NCBI GenBank assembly: GCA_013140875.1
Contig: JABFSB010000459.1
Location: 1-5,421 of the forward strand
Source: Acidobacteriota bacterium
Lineage (GTDB): Bacteria; Acidobacteriota; Blastocatellia; Pyrinomonadales; Pyrinomonadaceae
Length of the DNA stretch: 5,421 nucleotides
Direction of reading: 5' to 3'
Under the pieces are notes generated by a model, which saw nothing but the letters and a program-made list of their open reading frames with translations, was not told the DNA's origin and made no database searches. The translations under genes and the position numbers were made by a program. Shown here piece after piece: positions 1 to 4,969 of this stretch (its first letter is position 1; each line of letters starts with the position of its first letter).

Positions 1-753
1 GGTGAGCGGCAATCCGAAAGCCTTCAAAACAAGCCACGTGGGAATAGATATCGCAAACCACAGCGAGACGGTCCAAAAGCTCACCCAAAGTATTTCGCGC
101 CAGCTTCGCATCACTTTGAGCGATGTTGCAAGCTGCCGCATCAAGCTAAGGATGATCGTCCGGATCCGAACGGGCACGAACCTGCGATCGGTCATACGCC
201 CGAACCATTCGATGATCGGTTCTGATTTCCATTGGTAAACGATCAAAAAAATAACGAATGCGGCAACCGCGGCGAACATCAAATTTCCGGCAAAACGGAT
301 GGATGCATATTCCGCGTCGTGTCCCGCCCGGGCTTGAAACCAGATCAGGCTGACCGAAAAGAAACTGATAAGCGACGCCAGGTCGAAGACCCGCTCCATT
401 CCGATAGTCACCAGTGCGGCACTGGGACGGACCCGCCGGTCGAGCATCGGCAGCCACATCGGCCGAAGTATCTCGCCCGCACGGCCGATCAGGAAGATTG
501 CGGCGAATCCGACCGTAGTCGTTGCAAATAGCTCCTTAAGCCCGGCCTTAGTTATCGGTGCCAGCAGCACTTTCCACCTGATCGCCCGAAGTAGATAGCC
601 GACGCAGATTATGAGCGTTGCGAGCGATAGGTAGTACGGGTCGGCCTTTTTCAAGCTTTCGCCGACCAATGCCCAATCAAGGTTGCGGCCGAAAAACCAT
701 AGAAGGAAGACCGCGAACAGAAGAAGCAGTATGAATTTAAGGTATTTACGCAA
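1..753 (-). CDS. Flippase-like membrane protein (YbhN / LPG synthase transmembrane-region family), 3'-truncated
   Basis: Reading the minus strand from a TTG at 753 gives 251 residues with no stop; the gene leaves the window at position 1. The product is strongly hydrophobic, with likely membrane helices near residues 5-21, 40-55, 75-90 and 112-135, and more around 155-175 and 225-245. The segment with GRAGEILRP at 90-98, preceded by a basic RAIRWKVLL stretch (56-64) and followed by ALVTIGMERVFDL (113-125), is typical of the lysylphosphatidylglycerol synthase transmembrane / flippase-like (UPF0104) family. Family members are inner-membrane proteins associated with moving lipids or lipid-linked sugars; the substrate cannot be told from sequence. 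No catalytic MprF synthase domain is visible in the part seen. TTG is the only usual start codon between an in-frame stop near 845 and the first helix. AGG at 758-760 is a weak, close ribosome site. Confidence 0.85.
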   Translation of the reverse strand, partial: MRKYLKFILLLLFAVFLLWFFGRNLDWALVGESLKKADPYYLSLATLIICVGYLLRAIRWKVLLAPITKAGLKELFATTTVGFAAIFLIGRAGEILRPMWLPMLDRRVRPSAALVTIGMERVFDLASLISFFSVSLIWFQARAGHDAEYASIRFAGNLMFAAVAAFVIFLIVYQWKSEPIIEWFGRMTDRRFVPVRIRTIILSLMRQLATSLKVMRSWREILWVSFWTVSLWFAISIPTWLVLKAFGLPLT

Positions 754-760
754 TTGGCCT

Positions 761-786
761 AAACAAAGGCCGGATCGGCTCCGGCC
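761..786 (-). terminator. Terminator-like hairpin just before the flippase-like gene; possible attenuator
   Basis: The plus strand has GGCCGGA (768-774), a 5-nt spacer, and its exact reverse complement TCCGGCC (780-786). Read on the minus strand, this 7-bp GC-rich stem is followed by TTTGTTT (767-761), the form of an intrinsic terminator. It lies only 7 nt upstream of the TTG start at 753. The 3' arm GGCCT (771-767) can instead pair with AGGCC (760-756), which contains the probable ribosome site, so two pairings compete. It may be an attenuator, the end of an upstream minus-strand transcript, or chance. No minus-strand gene is visible upstream. Confidence 0.4.
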
Positions 787-1012
787 AAAAAACGAGGACT
801 CGAACGGGTACGGCGTGTTTTCACGCTGTGATGGAAAAAAGATACTTTATTGAGGGCGGAAAGGCGAATCTCCCCGAAGACGCGGCGGTTCGCCTGTTTG
901 GGCCGTCTTTCCGGTAGAGGAAGGTGGCACACGGCCGAAAATGAGATTGGACGACAATTCAGAGTAAATAGACACTCGCACGGAAAGCCTTTTGCGCGTA
1001 TCTTTATTTGTT

Positions 1013-1040
1013 GGAACTTTCGGGCTTTTTATGTCGTAAC
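1013..1040 (+). promoter_or_regulatory. Candidate ECF-sigma promoter (autoregulatory) for the sigma factor gene
   Basis: GGAACTTT at 1013-1020 matches the AAC-containing -35 element typical of ECF promoters. CGTAA at 1035-1039 resembles the CGTA/CGTC -10 element. The spacing from GGAAC to CGTA is 17 bases, as expected. Transcription would start near 1045, about 70 nt before the sigma gene's start codon. ECF factors commonly activate their own promoter, so autoregulation is a reasonable inference. A TTGACA at 1047-1052 was considered, but no matching -10 lies at the right distance. Confidence 0.5.
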
Positions 1041-1076
1041 AAAGCTTTGACAAGGCCCGATCTATTGCTTTGTTGC
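1036..1076 (+). other. Leader hairpin at the predicted 5' end of the sigma factor mRNA
   Basis: AACAAAGC (1038-1045) is exactly complementary to GCTTTGTT (1067-1074). One wobble and one GC pair extend the stem outward to 1036 and 1076. A near-copy, CCTTTGTT, follows at 1076-1083 and could pair with AACAAAG instead, so the stem has two alternative partners. The element starts at the likely transcription start and ends about 30-40 nt before the TTG start. It could also be a DNA-level operator. No known riboswitch class was recognised. Confidence 0.3.
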
Positions 1077-1115
1077 CTTTGTTCTAAGGCCTGGCTTATT
1101 GGGGGATAGACCGAG

Positions 1116-1706
1116 TTGGAAGCACTTAAGGCGGTCGAAAGTAACGGGGCCGAACTTGTTCGGCGAGCCCGTGCCGGTGACGGCGTAGCGTGGGAGGAGA
1201 TCGTTTCCGGTTTCTCGCGGCGCATATTCAACCTTGCGTACCGATTTACGTCGAGCGCCGAGGCAGCTGAAGATTTGACTCAGGAAGTGTTTATCCGGAT
1301 CTATCGGACGCTTGATCAATACGACGCCAAACAGGGCGATCTTTCGAATTGGCTGATGCGGCTGGCCCGCAATTTGATAATCGACGATTACCGCCATCGG
1401 CAGCGTAACCCGCAGAATTCGATGGCCGACGCCGTGGACGATCATTCCTACCACCTGAGAGCTGTTGGAAACTCGGCTCAAAAGGAAATGGAGCGGCGTG
1501 AAGTTGCCTCGCAGGTACAGGAAGGCATCGACAAACTCCCGGGCGACCTGAAGACCTGCGTGATCCTGAGGGATATAGAGGAAATGAGTTATCAGGAGAT
1601 AGTCGATGTCCTCAAAATACCGGAAGGAACGGTGAAATCGCGAATAAATCGCGGACGGATCGAGTTGGCGAAGATATTGAGAAGAATGCGGGTTGTGACA
1701 ATTTGA
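1116..1706 (+). CDS. ECF (extracytoplasmic function) RNA polymerase sigma factor, RpoE-like
   Basis: The 196-residue product has the two-domain layout of group 4 sigma factors. Sigma region 2 covers about 25-97, with DLTQEVFIRIY (53-63) as the core-polymerase-binding helix and NWLMRLARNLIIDDYRHRQR (78-97) as the -10 recognition part. A variable linker follows, then sigma region 4 at about 134-190 with the helix-turn-helix MSYQEIVDVLKIPEGTVKSR (157-176) that reads the -35 element. It directs RNA polymerase to a stress or envelope regulon. The TTG at 1116 is the only plausible start: an in-frame TAG lies at 1107-1109, and GGGGGA (1101-1106) sits 9 nt upstream. The next gene encodes a matching anti-sigma factor, and the ECF-like promoter upstream suggests autoregulation. 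I cannot assign a specific ECF subgroup or regulon. Confidence 0.95.
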   Translation: MEALKAVESNGAELVRRARAGDGVAWEEIVSGFSRRIFNLAYRFTSSAEAAEDLTQEVFIRIYRTLDQYDAKQGDLSNWLMRLARNLIIDDYRHRQRNPQNSMADAVDDHSYHLRAVGNSAQKEMERREVASQVQEGIDKLPGDLKTCVILRDIEEMSYQEIVDVLKIPEGTVKSRINRGRIELAKILRRMRVVTI

Positions 1707-1770
1707 TGTAGAACAGGCTTGGAGGCCTCGACGTTAGGGACGGGCAAATAATCAGAAGAATGAACGTCAC

Positions 1771-1786
1771 ATAACAAATCTGTTAT
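1771..1786. promoter_or_regulatory. Short palindrome upstream of the anti-sigma gene
   Basis: ATAACA-AATC-TGTTAT is a perfect inverted repeat with 6-bp arms. It lies in the 98-base gap between the sigma and anti-sigma genes, just before the ribosome site GGGGTTGGAG (1791-1800). A second, longer-range pair, GACGTT (1730-1735) and AACGTC (1763-1768), lies immediately upstream. It could be an operator, a weak hairpin that sets the sigma to anti-sigma ratio, or chance. There is no T-tract, so it is not an intrinsic terminator. Confidence 0.3.
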
Positions 1787-1804
1787 TCAAGGGGTTGGAG
1801 TTTT

Positions 1805-2560
1805 ATGCCTTATGAGAAAGAAAACTTAATCGATTGCACGGTTTTTGAGGAATCTCTGACAGATTACCTCGACAAATCGCTCGATTCGACATTACACAAG
1901 GCGGTCGCGTCTCACGCGATGAGCTGCCCGCTTTGTCATTCGCTGTTGAATGAAGTTAAGGCGTCTCTTGAGGTTTGCCGTAAACTGGCCGATCCGGTCA
2001 TGCCGATGACCCGGCTCGAGGCCCGCATTCTTGAGAGCACTATGCCGCAGTCGGCCCTCGCCTGCAATGAATTCGAGGAGTATTTGACCGACTATCTGGA
2101 CGGCTTCCTGCCGGCACAGGTATTTCATCGATGGGAGCGTCACGCCGTTTTGTGCAACGATTGCACGGACCTTCCGGGTGCGGTGGTTCGCAGCCTGGCG
2201 GCTTGCGTCTCCTATAAGCTGGATGAGCTTCCGCTCCCCGCCGGCCTGCACGAAAGGATTTTGCGCGAGACGATCGGCACGGAAAAGGCTGTTGCCGTCA
2301 AGGCCTCGCGATTTTCACAATTCGGCGAATGGGTCCGCGGGCTTCAGTTTCCGATTTCGGTCCCGCAGCTTGCTCCGGTAGCGATGATGATGCTGTTTGC
2401 GTTCCTGGTTTTCAGCCAAACCGTTTCCGCGGACGGATCCATTTCGGATATTTACACCAAGAGCTTTGTGCTTGCGGAACAGACCTATCAACAAGGTGCC
2501 GATGTTTTGAAAGGCAAACAGCCGAGCGACGCGGACCCAACTCAGGGAGGCGGTAACTAA
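1805..2560 (+). CDS. Membrane anti-sigma factor with two tandem zinc-binding (zf-HC2/ZAS) domains
   Basis: The 251-residue protein carries two copies of the zinc-binding anti-sigma motif. Copy one uses C11, H37, C41 and C44; copy two uses C87, H113, C117 and C120. In both, the first Cys lies 26 residues before the His and the HxxxCxxC spacing is identical. Both begin with a related helix (FEESLTDYLD and FEEYLTDYLD), so this is an internal duplication. One transmembrane helix follows at about 189-208 (a PVAMMMLFAFLVF core), then a short polar tail of about 43 residues that should lie outside the membrane. Proteins of this kind bind and silence their cognate ECF sigma factor, here surely the upstream product. 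ATG 1805 has a good ribosome site, GGAG, 4 nt upstream. Zinc binding by both copies is inferred from intact ligands. Which copy binds sigma is unknown. Confidence 0.88.
   Translation: MPYEKENLIDCTVFEESLTDYLDKSLDSTLHKAVASHAMSCPLCHSLLNEVKASLEVCRKLADPVMPMTRLEARILESTMPQSALACNEFEEYLTDYLDGFLPAQVFHRWERHAVLCNDCTDLPGAVVRSLAACVSYKLDELPLPAGLHERILRETIGTEKAVAVKASRFSQFGEWVRGLQFPISVPQLAPVAMMMLFAFLVFSQTVSADGSISDIYTKSFVLAEQTYQQGADVLKGKQPSDADPTQGGGN
2544..2550 (+). promoter_or_regulatory. Ribosome binding site that favours the TTG start at 2561
   Basis: AGGGAGG lies inside the end of the anti-sigma gene, 10 nt before TTG 2561 and 16 nt before the alternative ATG at 2567. The spacing favours TTG. The stop codon TAA (2558-2560) is directly followed by this TTG, which suggests translational coupling of the two genes. 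Confidence 0.6.
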
Positions 2561-3316
2561 TTGACGATGAATTGTGCGTATCACGGCCAGAATGCGGCGG
2601 TAGTGCAATGTAATGGTTGCGGCAAACCGCTTTGCCCCGCGTGCGATCATCGGATCAAGGGCTTTCCGTACTGTCAGGATTGTATCGTGCAGGGTGTCGA
2701 CCTGCTTCGCCAGCAAAATCGCGGCAATTACGTTCCGTTTGTAAAGAAACGGACCTCGCCGTTCATTGCGATGGTGCTCTCGTTCGTTTGTCCCGGCCTC
2801 GGGGCGGCTTACAACGGTCAAACGGTTAAGGCACTGGTTTATTTCGGCGTTTTTGTCGGACTTTTCCAGATGGCGATTCTGACCGGCGGTACGTTTTTGT
2901 TCGTGCTCGGCTTTATGGGAATGTGGCTGTTCGCGGCTCTCGACGCGTGGCGGACGGCACAGATGATCCGCTCCGGCCTCACACCCGATTTCGCAGAGGA
3001 CATCTTTGTAAAGCGCTTTTCCGGCAACCCAAAGCTCTGGGGAATCGTTCTAAGCATACTCGGCGCCGCATTCTTGCTGCAGAGCGTTTTCAATCTTCGC
3101 GGCCTGATGCGTGGTCTGATGCCTGCAATGCTGATCGGCCTAGGGATATATATTCTTCGCGGCTATATTTTCAAGCCGAAGGAGGACGCCAATAAGTGGC
3201 CCGATTTTGACAGTGCTCGTCCGGCGCGGATGTTTCCGGGCCCGCAAACCGGCGAATATGAGGTGCAAACGGAATACCGTCGCGGCTCGCAAGCCGGAGG
3301 ATGGCGGAACCGGTAA
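2561..3316 (+). CDS. B-box-type zinc-finger multi-pass membrane protein of unknown function
   Basis: The 251-residue product begins with a compact zinc-finger domain: C5-x2-H8, C17-x2-C20, C25-x2-C28, H30, and C38-x2-C41. This cysteine/histidine order matches the B-box zinc finger, which can hold two zinc ions. A short linker leads to about five hydrophobic helices (near 67-85, 90-105, 107-128, 157-176 and 183-200), then a hydrophilic tail rich in Pro, Tyr and Arg. PFIAMVLSFVCPGLGAAYNG (67-86) resembles the first part of TM2-type membrane domains. The gene abuts the anti-sigma gene without a spare base, so the two are probably co-translated and functionally linked. A role in sensing or in stabilising the anti-sigma factor is my inference; no catalytic motif is seen. 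If ATG 2567 is used instead, the protein loses two residues and nothing else changes. Confidence 0.8.
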   Translation: MTMNCAYHGQNAAVVQCNGCGKPLCPACDHRIKGFPYCQDCIVQGVDLLRQQNRGNYVPFVKKRTSPFIAMVLSFVCPGLGAAYNGQTVKALVYFGVFVGLFQMAILTGGTFLFVLGFMGMWLFAALDAWRTAQMIRSGLTPDFAEDIFVKRFSGNPKLWGIVLSILGAAFLLQSVFNLRGLMRGLMPAMLIGLGIYILRGYIFKPKEDANKWPDFDSARPARMFPGPQTGEYEVQTEYRRGSQAGGWRNR

Positions 3317-3322
3317 ATTTTC

Positions 3323-3345
3323 TCCGGCTTTGTGGTCTTGCCGGA
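3323..3345 (+). other. Weak hairpin just after the B-box gene
   Basis: TCCGGC (3323-3328) and GCCGGA (3340-3345) are exact reverse complements separated by 11 nt, starting 7 nt after the stop codon. There is no T-tract after it, so it is at most a weak or factor-dependent end for the sigma cluster transcript. Confidence 0.25.
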
Positions 3346-3359
3346 CGTTGTGTGAAATC

Positions 3360-3385
3360 AGCTCTATTTTTCGAAATTTAGAGCT
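3360..3385 (+). other. Hairpin with TTCG loop between the B-box gene and the small membrane protein gene
   Basis: AGCTCT (3360-3365) pairs with AGAGCT (3380-3385). Inside it, ATTT (3366-3369) pairs with AAAT (3374-3377) around a TTCG loop, leaving a 2-nt bulge at 3378-3379. It is followed by AAAAAGG, not by T residues, so it is not a normal terminator on this strand. A TATATT at 3404-3409 could be a -10 element for the next gene, but I see no matching -35. Confidence 0.3.
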
Positions 3386-3431
3386 AAAAAGGTTCAGCTA
3401 AGGTATATTATTTAAGTAGGAGTAGTTTTAT

Positions 3432-3644
3432 ATGCCTGTTTTCTTAAAAGCGGCTGGGATAGGCGGAAGCCTTCTGGCACTTATCGCCGTCATCATACTT
3501 TTTCTCAAGACGATAATCGGTTTTATCGGCTTTATTACCGGGGCAATCAAGGTGTTGATCGTTCTCGTATTTGTGCTTCTCATCGTCGGGGTCGGTTTCA
3601 TGGTGTTTCGCGGGCTCGCGAATTCACGCCGTCCGAAAGATTAA
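3432..3644 (+). CDS. Small two-helix membrane protein, function unknown
   Basis: The 70-residue product is almost entirely hydrophobic. Two likely membrane helices lie at about 8-25 and 41-59, with a hydrophobic amphipathic stretch between them (27-38) and a short basic, polar C-terminus containing SRRPKD. No conserved catalytic residue or metal motif is visible, and I do not recognise the family. TAGGAG (3417-3422) lies 9 nt before ATG 3432, a good ribosome site, so translation is credible. It stands 115 nt downstream of the B-box gene on the same strand and may be transcribed with the sigma cluster or from its own promoter. The next gene is 318 nt away, beyond the inverted-repeat element. 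Small membrane proteins of this shape are often accessory subunits, but nothing here points to a partner. Confidence 0.75.
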   Translation: MPVFLKAAGIGGSLLALIAVIILFLKTIIGFIGFITGAIKVLIVLVFVLLIVGVGFMVFRGLANSRRPKD

Positions 3645-3645
3645 G

Positions 3646-3746
3646 CAGCACGAGAGTTTTATTGCGAAAGCCCGCGTGCTGGCAAGCGCGTAATAAAATG
3701 CCTTGAGCATTTACGCACTTTGCCGACTCGCGGGCTTTCGCTTGCC
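3646..3746. repeat. Nested inverted-repeat element (REP-like or structured RNA)
   Basis: GCGAAAGCCCGCG (3664-3676) has a perfect 13-bp reverse complement, CGCGGGCTTTCGC (3729-3741). The enclosed segment holds a smaller stem: GCGT (3688-3691) and AAATG (3696-3700) pairing with CATTT (3708-3712) and ACGC (3713-3716). Two further pairs overlap the main arms: CAGCACG (3646-3652) with CGTGCTG (3675-3681), and GGCAAGCG (3681-3688) with CGCTTGCC (3739-3746). The element starts 2 nt after the small gene's stop codon and its right edge overlaps the -35 of the next promoter. Terminator activity is possible, but the following T content (TTTT at 3747-3750) is modest. No target-site duplication or transposase was seen. 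Confidence 0.7.
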
Positions 3747-3771
3747 TTTTGCGACCGCTTTTGTTTATACT
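3742..3771 (+). promoter_or_regulatory. Sigma70-like promoter for the M23 peptidase gene
   Basis: TTGCCT (3742-3747) and TATACT (3766-3771) are separated by 18 bases. The -10 differs from TATAAT at one position and the -35 matches TTGACA at four of six. Transcription would start near 3778, giving a leader of about 185 nt. The -35 lies within the right edge of the inverted-repeat element, so a structure or protein bound there could affect initiation. Confidence 0.5.
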
Positions 3772-3943
3772 GGGTTTAACCAAAATAATATACATCCGTG
3801 TTTTTTGGTGAAGACCCACAGTTTTTTAATATAACCGCCTGTTTTACGAGTTATAGTTAAGGTTTCGCGTTAGTCGCTCGCGGCTATTCTTGCGTGATTC
3901 CGTGTGTCGGGGCCTTTCACAAGCCGTCGGCACGAAATCATTT

Positions 3944-3950
3944 AAAGGAG
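3944..3950 (+). promoter_or_regulatory. Ribosome binding site that sets the M23 peptidase start at 3963
   Basis: AAAGGAG lies 12 nt before ATG 3963. The same frame is open back to a GTG at 3894, which would add 23 residues. That longer form has no ribosome site, and its extra residues are unlike a signal or anchor sequence, so 3963 is chosen. Confidence 0.7.
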
Positions 3951-3962
3951 CTTAAAAGCATA

Positions 3963-4787
3963 ATGCAGAAAAACGATAAGTCTTATACTTTTCTTTTATC
4001 TCATTCTTCAAAATCAAGAATTTTTATTAAGAAGGTGGAAGTTTCAAAGAGGCTTCTGCGTAACACATCATTTAGCTTAGGAGTATTTTTTATACTTTCT
4101 TTTGTCAGCCTTGGAGCATATGGGGTCGTTAATTACTCGGGTTTAACACAGATCTCGTCGATCGCATCCCGCAACAGCCATTTGTTACAGAACCAGATAT
4201 CGAACGCGCCCGCAAACCCGGAATCGTTCGATTATTCGCGCCCGGGCGATTCGGACGATTTTACCGCAAACAGCGGCGGCCCGTTCGATTCGGACGAAGC
4301 CGAGGCGGATGATGCGGAAATGGAGCGTCAGTTAAAGGCAATCCAGTCGGGCGGCAATGCTGCCAACCTTCCGACAATTTGGGCCCACCTGGGCAAGATC
4401 AACAACGAGTTCGGATTTCGCCGCAACCCGTTCGGCGGACGTACTTATGAGTTCCATGCCGGAATGGACATCGACGGCGAACGCGGCGATATGGTGGTTG
4501 CACCGGCAAACGGCGTTGTCACCGAAGCCGGCTGGAAAGGCGGCTACGGCCAAATGATCGAGATCGACCACGGCAACGGCCTGAAAACCCGCTACGGCCA
4601 CCTTTCGAAAATCGAGGTAGCCGCCGGCGATACGCTGACCCGCGGCCAGATCATTGCCGCCATAGGTTCCACCGGCCGCTCGACCGGCCCGCACCTCCAC
4701 TACGAACTGCGGCTCAACGACCGTCCGATCAACCCACGACGCTTCCTCCCGCCGGAGCCGACCGAATTGACAAAGATCCCCGGTTAG
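3963..4787 (+). CDS. Membrane-anchored M23 (LytM-type) peptidoglycan endopeptidase
   Basis: The 274-residue protein has a short basic cytoplasmic N-terminus, one transmembrane anchor at about 38-58, an acidic low-complexity linker (about 96-120, many Asp and Glu), and a C-terminal LytM/peptidase M23 domain at about 145-262. The zinc and catalytic set is complete: HAGMD gives H165 and D169, YGHLS gives H213, and PHLHYE gives H244 and H246. It should therefore be an active metalloendopeptidase cutting peptide cross-bridges in the periplasm, not a degenerate activator of the EnvC type. ATG 3963 is preferred over GTG 3894 because of AAAGGAG at 3944-3950. The first 60 bases (3961-4020) have 15 G/C, whereas 4681-4740 has 40 of 60, a marked shift within one gene. 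It is transcribed from its own sigma70-like promoter and followed by a hairpin. Confidence 0.93.
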   Translation: MQKNDKSYTFLLSHSSKSRIFIKKVEVSKRLLRNTSFSLGVFFILSFVSLGAYGVVNYSGLTQISSIASRNSHLLQNQISNAPANPESFDYSRPGDSDDFTANSGGPFDSDEAEADDAEMERQLKAIQSGGNAANLPTIWAHLGKINNEFGFRRNPFGGRTYEFHAGMDIDGERGDMVVAPANGVVTEAGWKGGYGQMIEIDHGNGLKTRYGHLSKIEVAAGDTLTRGQIIAAIGSTGRSTGPHLHYELRLNDRPINPRRFLPPEPTELTKIPG

Positions 4788-4812
4788 AAGCCTCGATCAC
4801 TTTCCTCAAGAA

Positions 4813-4841
4813 AAAGGGCTGCCGTAAAAAGGCGGCCCTTT
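4813..4841 (+). terminator. Hairpin terminator after the M23 gene, probably bidirectional
   Basis: AAAGGGCTGCC (4813-4823) pairs with GGCGGCCCTTT (4831-4841), 11 pairs including one T-G, around the loop GTAAAAA. On the plus strand only the TTT of the stem follows the GC pairs. On the minus strand the stem is followed by a longer T-rich run (TTTTTCTT), so it would be a better terminator in that direction. It lies 25 nt past the M23 stop codon, and no minus-strand gene is visible downstream in the window. Confidence 0.65.
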
Positions 4842-4875
4842 GGTCTTCGAACCGCGGCTCAGGAATGAATTTCTG

Positions 4876-4905
4876 GTGACAAACCTTGTTTACCGGTGTT
4901 ATAAT
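4876..4905 (+). promoter_or_regulatory. Strong sigma70-like promoter before the PilT-N-like gene
   Basis: GTGACA (4876-4881) matches TTGACA at five of six positions, and TATAAT (4900-4905) is a perfect -10. The spacer is 18 bases, and TGT directly before the -10 forms an extended TGn element. Transcription would start near 4912, giving a leader of about 58 nt. Confidence 0.75.
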
Positions 4906-4911
4906 TTTTCT

Positions 4912-4925
4912 GAGCGTTTCCGCTC
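4912..4925 (+). other. Small hairpin at the predicted 5' end of the PilT-N-like mRNA
   Basis: GAGCG (4912-4916) and CGCTC (4921-4925) form a 5-bp stem with a TTTC loop, right at the expected transcription start. It may protect the mRNA 5' end. No Shine-Dalgarno-like sequence follows before ATG 4970. Confidence 0.35.
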
Positions 4926-4969
4926 GAATTTCACCCGCCGACTCCCTAGTCCTCAAATAAACACATTTC

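Larger units (their letters stand above)
754..1115. other. Divergent intergenic region with several hairpins, no convincing gene
   Basis: These 362 bases separate the minus-strand flippase-like gene from the plus-strand sigma factor gene. Open frames of 60-70 codons exist on both strands around 847-1053, but they lack family resemblance, a coherent protein character and a good ribosome site, so I do not call them. Visible structure: a hairpin at 810-829 (ACGGCGTG, TTTT loop, CACGCTGT, one G-T pair); AGGCGAA (862-868) with TTCGCCT (889-895); and AAGACG (877-882) with CGTCTT (904-909), which would interleave with the previous one. The right third holds the ECF-like promoter and leader described separately. 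No clear minus-strand promoter was recognised. Confidence 0.6.
3645..3962. other. Intergenic region upstream of the M23 peptidase gene
   Basis: These 318 bases hold the nested inverted repeat on the left, a sigma70-like promoter in the middle, and then an AT- and T-rich leader. Three T-rich runs occur at 3801-3806, 3822-3827 and 3842-3845. The right end carries the ribosome site for ATG 3963. I found no gene here. The leader is long, but no recognised riboswitch motif is visible. Confidence 0.6.

Noticed and set aside
795..815. A GTTCGAGTCC sequence on the minus strand that resembles a tRNA T-loop, next to a hairpin like an anticodon arm
   Set aside because: The flanking bases do not form a T-stem (only the closing G-C pairs), and no acceptor stem or D-arm is found around it.
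847..1053. Overlapping open frames of 66-68 codons on both strands in the intergenic region
   Set aside because: No ribosome site, no family resemblance, Arg-rich mixed composition, and they overlap each other and the ECF-like promoter.
1047..1075. TTGACA as a sigma70 -35 for the sigma factor gene
   Set aside because: No acceptable -10 lies 16-18 bases downstream; the ECF-type pair just upstream fits better.
2315..2821. Minus-strand open frame of 168 codons across the anti-sigma and B-box genes
   Set aside because: It spans the junction of two well-supported plus-strand genes and shows no family features or ribosome site.
3778..3800. A second ECF-like promoter (AAC-N16-CGTG) before the M23 gene
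   Set aside because: It lacks the GG of the -35 element seen upstream of the sigma gene and lies in AT-rich sequence where such partial matches are expected by chance.
3894..3962. GTG 3894 as the start of the M23 peptidase
   Set aside because: No ribosome site precedes it, and ATG 3963 has AAAGGAG upstream and a product that begins properly before the anchor helix.
4332..4700. Long minus-strand open frame (122 codons) opposite the M23 peptidase domain
   Set aside because: The plus strand encodes a complete, motif-bearing peptidase; the opposite frame is an effect of its high GC at third positions and has no recognisable features.
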